Part shown: positions 32,104 through 39,245 of the stretch, one piece after another
How the letters are laid out: each line of letters opens with the position of its first letter
How positions within the stretch are numbered: position 1 is the first letter of the stretch
Assembly (NCBI GenBank): GCA_003327455.1
Contig: QOQU01000016.1
Coordinates: 1-51,557, forward strand
Reading direction: 5' to 3'
DNA length: 51,557 nt
DNA from: Anaerolineae bacterium
GTDB lineage: Bacteria > Chloroflexota > Anaerolineae > Anaerolineales > UBA4823
Notes under the pieces: generated by a model
The model's input: the letters and a program-made list of their open reading frames with translations, nothing else
What the model was told of the DNA's origin: nothing
Database searches by the model: none
Made by a program: the position numbers and the translations under genes

Positions 32104-33933
32104 CTAGATGATCTCCAGCTCCTTGAGCTTCTCTTCGGGGACGACGCCGTTCACCCAGCCGCGCGCTTTGTAATACTCTTCCAGCATCAGGTCGAGTTCA
32201 CAGACATGTCCCTCGGAGCCGGGCATGGTGGAAGGCTCCTTGAGGAAGCGCTCCGGCAGGTAGTCGCTGCCTTCACGGAAGCCAGCCAAATTGTTGTAGT
32301 AGCGCTCCAGGTTGTAAATGCGCTCACCGCACTTGAGCAACTCTTCAACCGTGTAGTTCAAGCCGGTGATGGCGTTGAACTGGGCCGTATATTCTTCCAT
32401 GCCCTCTGCAAAGGCGGAGAACTTGCAGAGATCAAGGGAGTCGGAAACGGCGTGAACATCCTGAAAGACCTTGGTCAATTCACCCTTGCCCTTCCACTCC
32501 AGCGGGTCAGCCTTCAAAGAGCGGAACGGCATGATGTTCAATTCCGCTGCCGGCGTGTAGGCGCGCAGGTGGCAGGCGCCGCGGTTGCTGGTTGCATAGG
32601 CGATGCCCATGCCTTTCAGGCCGCGCGGGTCATAAGCAGGGATACCCTGTCCTTTGACGGTCATGGCGATCTCCGGGTGTCCCCAGGCTTTGGCAGCCCG
32701 CTCGGTGCCCTCAGCCAGGATGTTGCCGATCCCTTCGCGGAAGGCAATCTTCTTGACCGTCTCGACCATCCCCATGTAGTCACCCCATTGCAGACCGCCT
32801 GCGCCGTTGACATATCCTTTTTGGGTTGCTTCCATGTAGGTTGCCAGGACATCGCCGACTTCAATGGCGTCAACGCCGTAATCGTTTGCCATGTCGATCA
32901 GTTTGGCGATCGCCGGTGCATAGTCGTTATCGCAATTCGCTCCCAACGACCAGGCGGGTTCATACTCCACGCTTTCCATGTGCAAGCCGGCGAAGGGACC
33001 ATCCTTGATCTCGACTTCTTTCTTGCAGGCAACCGGACAGGCGTGACAGGTGGGGTCGTTGACGAGAATATTTTCTTTGACCCATTCCCCACTAATCCGT
33101 TCGGCTTTCTCGCCAAATGAGGTCACCTGTCCATTGCGGGTGGGCAGGGCACCCATGTTGCTGGTGATATTCATCAAGACGTTCGTGCCATAAACCGAGA
33201 GACCACCCTTGCGCGGGCTGGTGATATTTTCTTCGGCCATAATGGTCGCCAGGGCGCGTTTGTGGGCTTCTTTCCAGGCTTCGTGATTGGCAGCCTTGGG
33301 CATTTTCTTTTCGGCTTTGATGACAATCGCCTTCAGCAACTTGCTGCCGCCAACACAACCCGTTCCACCTCGCCCGCTGGCGCGATCGTTTTCGTTCACC
33401 CAGTTGGCGTAGCGCACCAGGTTCTCGCCTGCCTGCCCAATGGCAATCACCGATAAATCTTTTTCGCCATACTTCTCCTTGAAATGCTTAACCGTGTCGT
33501 GAACACCCTTGCCCCACACCTCTGCGGCATCCAGCAACTCCACAACGCCATCGTGCACGTAAGCATAGACAGGTTTTTCGGCTTTACCCTTGAAGATCAA
33601 ACCATCAAAACCAGCCCAGCGCAGGCGAGCGGCTGACCAACCTCCATGATGGCTGTCGGTGACCGTGCCGGTCAGAGGTGATTTGGTGACAATTGCCATC
33701 CGACCGCTCATATTGGCTTCTGTGCCGGTGAGCGGTCCGTTCATGAAGCACAGAATGTTATCGGGGGAGAGAGGATCCACCTGGGGTCCGTTCTCGAACA
33801 CGTATTTGACGCCTAAACCGCGGGCACCCAGATATTTGCGCGCCCAATCATCGGGGATGGATTCATAATTTACGGTGAGGGTATTGAGATCAATTCGTGC
33901 GATCCGATCCGCATAGCCTCCAAGTGATGTCAT
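32104..33933 (-). CDS. Aldehyde:ferredoxin oxidoreductase (tungsten/molybdenum bis-pterin enzyme)
   Basis: A 609-residue cytoplasmic oxidoreductase that interconverts aldehydes and carboxylic acids using ferredoxin. The N-terminal domain has GARGLGVKYVF and the pterin-binding SGRMAIVTKSPLTG. The 4Fe-4S cluster ligands are in CHACPVAC (Cys296, Cys299, Cys303), with a distant cysteine expected in LDLCKFS. DPRGLKGMGIAYATSNRGACH is the conserved second pterin-contact segment. No signal peptide is present. It follows a protoglobin-MoaD fusion gene and faces a radical SAM/MoaD group. AAAGGAGG lies five bases before its ATG. Confidence 0.95.
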   Translation of the reverse strand: MTSLGGYADRIARIDLNTLTVNYESIPDDWARKYLGARGLGVKYVFENGPQVDPLSPDNILCFMNGPLTGTEANMSGRMAIVTKSPLTGTVTDSHHGGWSAARLRWAGFDGLIFKGKAEKPVYAYVHDGVVELLDAAEVWGKGVHDTVKHFKEKYGEKDLSVIAIGQAGENLVRYANWVNENDRASGRGGTGCVGGSKLLKAIVIKAEKKMPKAANHEAWKEAHKRALATIMAEENITSPRKGGLSVYGTNVLMNITSNMGALPTRNGQVTSFGEKAERISGEWVKENILVNDPTCHACPVACKKEVEIKDGPFAGLHMESVEYEPAWSLGANCDNDYAPAIAKLIDMANDYGVDAIEVGDVLATYMEATQKGYVNGAGGLQWGDYMGMVETVKKIAFREGIGNILAEGTERAAKAWGHPEIAMTVKGQGIPAYDPRGLKGMGIAYATSNRGACHLRAYTPAAELNIMPFRSLKADPLEWKGKGELTKVFQDVHAVSDSLDLCKFSAFAEGMEEYTAQFNAITGLNYTVEELLKCGERIYNLERYYNNLAGFREGSDYLPERFLKEPSTMPGSEGHVCELDLMLEEYYKARGWVNGVVPEEKLKELEII

Positions 33934-34132
33934 TTTTGCCTCCTTTGTCGTTCACTCAAACAACCGCTGTTTTCTCTTGATGGAAAAGACAGACTGTTCA
34001 GCTTGCAGTTTCGATTTCTTCCTGTTCTGACACCTCCTTTCTAAGGCTTGAATGCCTCTACAAATCCTGGTCGCTTCTGGAAAGCAATCTAATGTTTTTG
34101 GCACTCTAACGTATCGCCAGCCGAAAGCCTCC
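33934..34132 (-). promoter_or_regulatory. Leader between the protoglobin-MoaD and AOR genes with a perfect extra Shine-Dalgarno sequence
   Basis: Within this 199-base gap the minus strand carries AGAAAGGAGGTG (34042-34031), a full 12-base complement to the 3' end of 16S rRNA. No start codon follows at a workable distance; the only GTG lies inside it and opens an 11-codon frame. A short AGGC/GCCT hairpin sits just upstream. The real AOR ribosome binding site is a separate AAAGGAGG near 33943. Confidence 0.45.
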
Positions 34133-35059
34133 TTAGCGACCGGGTGGAAAGATTGCAATTTCGTCCTGGGGAGTAAGAGGATGATCAAAGCCGCTCTCGT
34201 AGGTCAAATCGCGCCCGTTCAGTAAGATTCGCCAACCTTTGCGGAAGAGATAAACGGATACGACTTCCAGCCATTCTGAATGGCTTTTCTCTTCCGTATC
34301 CCAGGTTTTTTCCAGCGCCTGGGCACGTGCTTCAGGATAATAATTGAAAAATTTCCCCAAGACTCTGGCAACCGTATCCGCGGGATGGAAACGGACAATC
34401 ACCTCGCTCTTGCCAACGATTGGGCGCACTGTGCCGAACAACTTCAGTCGGATAGACAGATCGCCACTTTCGAATTCCCGAGCGATGTGATAACCAAACA
34501 GCATCAGATTGAGTTGAGCACTCAGGTATTTGCTCCAGCCCGCCATCGCTGCAGCCATCTGACGGGCATTTAGCGCAGATTCGCCAAGAACCCGCCCAAA
34601 GTAAGCCAACACATGCCCAATCGAGGCGGTAACGTAGGTCGGAGGGGTATGAATCTGGCGCGGACCATGCCCGGCGTGAAATTTCCCCGCTCGAAAGAGA
34701 TAGTGCGCAAATTCTTCACTGGTATCCATGCCAAGCGTACGCGCCAGCCAGATGGTGAAGAAGCGCCGCCGTTCTTCCAGATGTTCGACATCCACACTTT
34801 CTTCCCAGCCGAGAATAGCGGCTGTTGCAGGGAATTTCTGTAAATAGTCGTAGGTGTCAACCACCAGCTCAACCGCCCGGCCCATCAAGGCTTCAACCGA
34901 CCTTGCCATGGCAGCTTTTTCGACCATGCTCAAGCCCAGAAAGGCAAGCGTGCGTTGCCATTCTTCAGCCGGCGTTGGGGCTAAGTTTCTTAACTCGAAG
35001 GAAGCCGAAATCCGCTCCTGGTTTGTTTGCAGGAAGACGAGTTGTGGATACACGGACAC
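34133..35059 (-). CDS. Protoglobin domain fused to a MoaD/ThiS-like domain
   Basis: A 308-residue two-domain protein. Residues about 15-185 resemble a protoglobin/globin-coupled-sensor haem domain: a helical run, then EEFAHYLFRAGKFHAGHG with His128 placed as the proximal haem ligand. Residues about 200-308 are a MoaD-like beta-grasp domain (SIRLKLFGTVRPIVG, then GWRILLNGRDLTYE and DEIAIFPPGR). The last residues are Gly-Arg, not the Gly-Gly needed for thiocarboxylate formation. I know of no described protein with this architecture. It precedes the oxidoreductase gene on the same strand. It starts at GTG 35059, or at the next GTG (35053), which fits AAAGGCGG better. Confidence 0.8.
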   Translation of the reverse strand: MSVYPQLVFLQTNQERISASFELRNLAPTPAEEWQRTLAFLGLSMVEKAAMARSVEALMGRAVELVVDTYDYLQKFPATAAILGWEESVDVEHLEERRRFFTIWLARTLGMDTSEEFAHYLFRAGKFHAGHGPRQIHTPPTYVTASIGHVLAYFGRVLGESALNARQMAAAMAGWSKYLSAQLNLMLFGYHIAREFESGDLSIRLKLFGTVRPIVGKSEVIVRFHPADTVARVLGKFFNYYPEARAQALEKTWDTEEKSHSEWLEVVSVYLFRKGWRILLNGRDLTYESGFDHPLTPQDEIAIFPPGR

Positions 35060-35382
35060 CGCCTTTGGCGAAAAACGGTGGATATGGGATTCAGTCTTAC
35101 TACTATTATAACTCTAAGCAGGCATTTTATGCAGGTTTCCAGATGATTCAAGGGAAAATCGTCATATTTCAGTTAAGCGGATTTTCTAAATTCCACACCA
35201 TTTTTGTCTGATTTGGAGATTTTATAACCAATAAACGGTGAAAAGTTCTTATACTCTCTGCTCCCCTGGAGCGATCAGGCAGAATTCATCTTGTTTATCA
35301 TTGGGTGTGTTTAGTTCAGCCAGCTCTGCCTGGTAATAAAGTAAACAACTATTCGAACTTTTCAAAGGGGAAAAAGCTATCC
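35060..35382 (-). promoter_or_regulatory. Promoter region of the protoglobin-MoaD gene
   Basis: A consensus -10, TATAAT (minus strand, 35109-35104), lies about 45 bases before the start; the -35 is weak. The rest of the gap, back to the end of the nucleotidyltransferase gene at 35383, shows no gene and no clear terminator. Confidence 0.45.
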
Positions 35383-35964
35383 TCACCCGATATTGGCTTC
35401 CTCAAATGCGCGTTCCAACAAGTCGCTCACCCGTAACTCTCTTGCCCAGTAGCGCAAGTAGTCCATCTCTAACTGAGCAGCACACACTTTCAAGACTCCC
35501 AGAATATCCTTCCACTGACGCTCAGACATCTCTCCTCCTAAACGATACCATTCTAACTTGGAGAGAATTGTATCTTCAGGGCTGGCAAATTGCGCACCAA
35601 TCTCTCTATCCAGAAGAAAGGTCTGCCTACGTGTACGAGCCAGTTGAGAGCGCAGGAAAGGTCGTTTAGAGGGGACAAAAACATCCACCTTAAAAAAAGT
35701 ATCACGGTGGATGATATTGAAGCTCGAAAAGCGGTGAACAGCCTCAGTGATCATCTCTTCATCCACGTAAAAGGTATCCCGCAGAGCAGCGACAAATGGT
35801 TGGATATGCTCAGGACGCATTTCCGCTACAATATCCGCGTCTTGTGTCAGACGTACCATGCCATAGAGCGTGGAAGCCAGAGAGCCGCTGATAAAATAGC
35901 GGATGCCAAGTTCCTCAAAAATGGCAGTCACTTGCAAGGTAACTTCAAGCGGCTCATTATGCAT
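35383..35964 (-). CDS. Nucleotidyltransferase (AbiEii/MNT-like)
   Basis: A 193-residue predicted nucleotidyltransferase. The catalytic signature is GSLASTLYGMVRLTQDADIV: the GS motif followed by the DxD metal-binding pair. The later GAQFASPEDTILSKLEWYRLGG motif is common in genes annotated as AbiEii-type or MNT nucleotidyltransferases. The start used is ATG 35964, which overlaps the small upstream gene by eight bases; the frame back to 36063 lies inside that gene. Such pairs are often toxin-antitoxin-like modules, but activity here is unproven. Confidence 0.8.
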   Translation of the reverse strand: MHNEPLEVTLQVTAIFEELGIRYFISGSLASTLYGMVRLTQDADIVAEMRPEHIQPFVAALRDTFYVDEEMITEAVHRFSSFNIIHRDTFFKVDVFVPSKRPFLRSQLARTRRQTFLLDREIGAQFASPEDTILSKLEWYRLGGEMSERQWKDILGVLKVCAAQLEMDYLRYWARELRVSDLLERAFEEANIG

Positions 35965-36199
35965 GATACACTTTGCGCGCCAGTTCTTCGCCGAGCCATA
36001 GCACGGCCAATCTACGGCGCAATTCCGCTTCGCTGGCGAGTGGATACTGTGCGCGCAGACCACTGATCACCAACAAACGGGCAGCAACATAGAGATGCCC
36101 AAGCATCTCCATCTTACGCGTTGGGGTGGCTTCTCGCAGCAATTGAATTTGCAGCGCTTCCATTGCTGGGTGAGTATCCGAGAATGGGAGAGAAATCAT
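35957..36199 (-). CDS. Small partner protein of the nucleotidyltransferase
   Basis: An 80-residue helical protein (MEALQIQLLREATPTRKMEML, then ARLLVISGLRAQYPLASEAEL, RRRLAVLWLGEELARKVY). Proteins with this sequence pattern occur next to similar nucleotidyltransferases in cyanobacteria and Chloroflexi, as I recall. It overlaps the nucleotidyltransferase gene by eight bases, so the two are co-translated. It may be an antitoxin-like or substrate-adaptor partner (inference). It has no membrane segment. Confidence 0.7.
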   Translation of the reverse strand: MISLPFSDTHPAMEALQIQLLREATPTRKMEMLGHLYVAARLLVISGLRAQYPLASEAELRRRLAVLWLGEELARKVYHA

Positions 36200-36322
36200 C
36201 TTTTGCCAAAAAAGAACAAGATGAAGATGAGTTCAACTTTTATTTTACCATCTCTCAATGAATGGACATTATCCAGAGAGGCTGACCAAATCTTCAATTC
36301 ATGTTAACCTTCAGAAAACAGG

Positions 36323-36328
36323 TATAAT
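36323..36328 (+). promoter_or_regulatory. -10 element upstream of dcd
   Basis: A consensus TATAAT lies 37 bases before the dcd start codon. The -35 region is weak. Confidence 0.45.
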
Positions 36329-36365
36329 ACGGCGAGTTATTCCGAAATCGAGCGTGGAGGTGGCT

Positions 36366-36920
36366 ATGGGGCTCAAGCCCGATCATTGGATCCGCAAAAT
36401 GGCGCGTGAACATCGCATGATCGAGCCATTTGCTGAAAATCAGGTTCGCGACGGGGTGATCTCGTATGGAGTTTCCTCCTATGGATATGACATTCGCGTT
36501 GCCGATGAGTTCAAAATCTTCACCAATGTCTTCTCAGCCGTCGTTGATCCCAAACACTTCGATCCCAAATCGATGGTAGATTTTAAAGGCGAAGTCTGCA
36601 TTATCCCGCCCAATTCGTTCGCCCTGGCGCGCACCGTGGAGTATTTTCGCATTCCGCGCGGTGTCTTAACGGTGTGCGTCGGTAAAAGCACCTATGCCCG
36701 CTGTGGGATTATTGTCAACGTCACCCCCTTCGAACCCGAATGGGAGGGCTATGTCACTCTGGAAATCTCCAATACCACCCCCTTGCCGGCTAAAATCTAC
36801 GCCAATGAAGGCATTGCTCAGGTGTTGTTCTTTGAAGCTGATGAAGAATGTGAAATCTCGTATGCCGATAAAAAAGGCAAATACCAGAAACAACAATCCA
36901 TAGTCCTTCCCAAGCTGTAG
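36366..36920 (+). CDS. dcd: dCTP deaminase
   Basis: Deaminates dCTP to dUTP in the pyrimidine deoxynucleotide pathway; 184 residues, homotrimer in the family. SSYGYDIRV near the N-terminus, the active-site [10 protein letters not shown] with its catalytic serine and arginine, and [16 protein letters not shown] are all diagnostic. Whether it is a bifunctional deaminase-dUTPase cannot be told by eye. The start used is ATG 36366 ([12 protein letters not shown]), with GGAGGTGG just before it; the open frame back to 36258 has no such site. A second gene begins nine bases after the stop. Confidence 0.95.
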   Translation: MGLKPDHWIRKMAREHRMIEPFAENQVRDGVISYGVSSYGYDIRVADEFKIFTNVFSAVVDPKHFDPKSMVDFKGEVCIIPPNSFALARTVEYFRIPRGVLTVCVGKSTYARCGIIVNVTPFEPEWEGYVTLEISNTTPLPAKIYANEGIAQVLFFEADEECEISYADKKGKYQKQQSIVLPKL

Positions 36921-36929
36921 GAGTCGTCC

Positions 36930-38084
36930 ATGAACCTGTTTGGAAAATCCAATGTTGCCGAATTTTTGGGAGATTTTGTCGTCTATCGCAATCTGATTCC
37001 GATGGATAATCGCCTGCCCTCATTGCGTGAACTCCGCGCCAGGCTCGATCTACCCCCGAATGAAATTCCCCGCAAACACGAATTGTCTTATGCGCGCGTG
37101 ATTGTCGAATTGCTGCGGGAAGCGCGGCGTTTGGAAGCTCCCAAAGCCGAGATCAAACGTCTGGTTTTTATCGGCGATACCCGCATGAGCGATGGCGGTG
37201 CATTCGATAACATTTGCCAGCTAGCCGGCTGGGAAGGGATTGTCTTTATTGGCTCGGAAAACGCTGAACCTTTCGAGTTCGAGAGCGTCCAGACTCCCGG
37301 CGGTCAAAGCATGGTGCTTTCCAATCGCTGGTCAGCACTCAATGAAAGCGAAGAATATAACCTGCGCCGTTATTGCGCGGTGCGCGGTTTTCCGATTGAC
37401 GAATCGACCGCCATGATTGTGGATCTGGACAAGACCGCTCTGGGAGCGCGTGGGCGCAATTCAAAAGTGATCGATCAGGCCCGCGTCGAAGCCGTGCGTC
37501 AGACGGTGGAATCCCTGCTCGGCGAAGCCTTCAATCTGCAAAGCTTTCTCGACTCCTATAATCAGCTCAATCATCCTGAATTTCATCCCTTTACCGCCGA
37601 CAATCAGGATTATCTGGCTTATATCTGTTTGATCCTTGGGAGTGGTTTATACGACACCGAGAAGATCATCCGTGAGGTGCGCGGCAAACGATTGCTGACC
37701 TTTCGCCAGTTCATTGACCAGGTCGAGACGCATAAAACCCAACTCCCCGCCTCCCTTCAGATGATTCACGAATCGATCTATGCCAACGTCAAAAGCGGTG
37801 ATCCAACCCCCTTCAAGGCTTTTCGGTATAACGAATACCAGAACACCGTGCACCGCATGGGTTATCTGCCCGACTCGACGCCGCTGAAAAAGTTGTTGGA
37901 AGAAGAAATTGTCCTGACACATGAAGTCAGAGCTTTGGCGCTGGACTGGAAACAACAGGGCGCCCTGCTCTTCGGGCTGTCGGACAAGCCCGACGAGGCT
38001 TCGGTGCCAACCGCCGAACTGGTCGAAAAGGGCTATCAACCCTTACATCGTACCCTTACCCACGTTGTGGGAAATCCAAAATAA
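36930..38084 (+). CDS. Unknown protein with a HAD-like DxDxT motif, in operon with dcd
   Basis: A 384-residue soluble protein I cannot assign to a family. Two features stand out: RLVFIGDTRMSDGGAF at about residues 77-92, and IVDLDKTALGARGRNSKVI at about 163-181, whose DLDKT matches motif I of haloacid dehalogenase-like phosphatases. The first could be a misplaced acidic motif of the same fold. The C-terminal half is helical and polar. TAGGAG precedes ATG 36930, nine bases after dcd, so the two are probably co-transcribed. A phosphatase acting on a nucleotide or sugar phosphate is a guess only. Confidence 0.6.
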   Translation: MNLFGKSNVAEFLGDFVVYRNLIPMDNRLPSLRELRARLDLPPNEIPRKHELSYARVIVELLREARRLEAPKAEIKRLVFIGDTRMSDGGAFDNICQLAGWEGIVFIGSENAEPFEFESVQTPGGQSMVLSNRWSALNESEEYNLRRYCAVRGFPIDESTAMIVDLDKTALGARGRNSKVIDQARVEAVRQTVESLLGEAFNLQSFLDSYNQLNHPEFHPFTADNQDYLAYICLILGSGLYDTEKIIREVRGKRLLTFRQFIDQVETHKTQLPASLQMIHESIYANVKSGDPTPFKAFRYNEYQNTVHRMGYLPDSTPLKKLLEEEIVLTHEVRALALDWKQQGALLFGLSDKPDEASVPTAELVEKGYQPLHRTLTHVVGNPK

Positions 38085-38172
38085 TCGCCACATAGGAGGG
38101 AAATTTCTCACCCTGTAATCGGAGAGAAATCAGTTAAAGAAGCCCCAATCGTTGCCCCTATTGCAAGACAGG

Positions 38173-38193
38173 CTGAGCTTTCCCCAGGCTCAG
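38173..38193. terminator. Possible shared terminator hairpin
   Basis: CTGAGC (38173-38178) pairs with GCTCAG (38188-38193) between the convergent HAD-like and thrC genes and overlaps the thrC stop codon. There is no T tract on either side, so this is tentative. Confidence 0.25.
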
Positions 38194-39242
38194 GCTAAGA
38201 TTGCTTCCTCGAGGAGAGCGAGGTCAACTGCCAGCAATTGAGGGGCAGGCATAGATTTCACGACAATATCCGGGTCTTTCAATCCATGACCGGTACAGAT
38301 TGCCACCACCCGTTTGCCTTTGGGTTGAATGCGCCCCGCCAATACTTCAGCAGCAAAGCCGGCCAAGCCAGCCGCCGAAGCCGGTTCTACCCACACCCCT
38401 TCGCCAGCCAGGGTCTTCTGCATCGCCAGAATTTCTTCGTCACTGACGGCAATAATCCGCCCGCCCGATTCTTCGGCAGCCTGCAAGGCTTGCTCGCCGC
38501 GCGCCGGTCTGCCAATGCGGATGGCGGTTGCAACGGTTTCGGGGTGATCGACAGGATGTCCCAAAACCAATGGGGCAGCCCCACATGCCTGCACGCCCAA
38601 TATGCGCGGTAAACCGCTCTGCCTTGCCTGATCGTATTGACGGAATCCCATCCAATAGGAGGTGATATTGCCGGCGTTACCTACCGGCAGGCACAGCCAA
38701 TCTGGCGCACTGCCCAACACATCACAGATTTCAAAGGCGGCAGTTTTTTGACCTTCCAAACGAAATGGATTAAGCGAGTTGACCAAAGCAATAGGATGCC
38801 GCTGGCAGATCTCGACCACCAGATGCAGGGCATCGTCAAAAGAGCCTTGAATTTGAATCACCTGGGCACCGTAAGCGACAGCACCGGCCAGTTTACCAGC
38901 CGCAACTTTTCCCTGCGGGATCAGGACGACTGCTTTTAGACCGGCGCGGGCTGCGTAGGCAGCGGCGGAAGCCGCCGTATTGCCGGTAGAGGCGCAGATG
39001 ACCGTCTTTGCTCCCCGACCTACGGCTTCGCTAATTGCGGCGGTCATCCCCCGATCCTTAAATGAGCCAGTGGGGTTTAGCCCTTCATACTTGACGTAAA
39101 GTTCAAAGTCGCCGCCCCACTGCTCCGCCAGGCGGGGCAGTGGGATCAGCGGTGTATTCCCTTCAGCAAGGGTAACCAGTTGGGTATGTTGGGGAAGGTC
39201 CAGTAACGAGCGATAGCGTTGCAGTAAAGGGAGGGTTGACAT
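38190..39242 (-). CDS. thrC: Threonine synthase
   Basis: PLP-dependent last step of threonine synthesis, from O-phosphohomoserine; 350 residues, the shorter class found in many bacteria. The PLP lysine lies in PTGSFKDRGM. The phosphate-binding glycine loop is SFKDRG..ASTGNTAAS, and the later VGNAGNI and ICTGHGLKDP segments are typical of this enzyme. Its ATG follows the rpoC stop by three bases with GAGG just upstream, so it is probably translated from the rpoC message. That is an unusual neighbour for a biosynthetic gene. Confidence 0.94.
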   Translation of the reverse strand: MSTLPLLQRYRSLLDLPQHTQLVTLAEGNTPLIPLPRLAEQWGGDFELYVKYEGLNPTGSFKDRGMTAAISEAVGRGAKTVICASTGNTAASAAAYAARAGLKAVVLIPQGKVAAGKLAGAVAYGAQVIQIQGSFDDALHLVVEICQRHPIALVNSLNPFRLEGQKTAAFEICDVLGSAPDWLCLPVGNAGNITSYWMGFRQYDQARQSGLPRILGVQACGAAPLVLGHPVDHPETVATAIRIGRPARGEQALQAAEESGGRIIAVSDEEILAMQKTLAGEGVWVEPASAAGLAGFAAEVLAGRIQPKGKRVVAICTGHGLKDPDIVVKSMPAPQLLAVDLALLEEAILA

Positions 39243-39245
39243 GCC

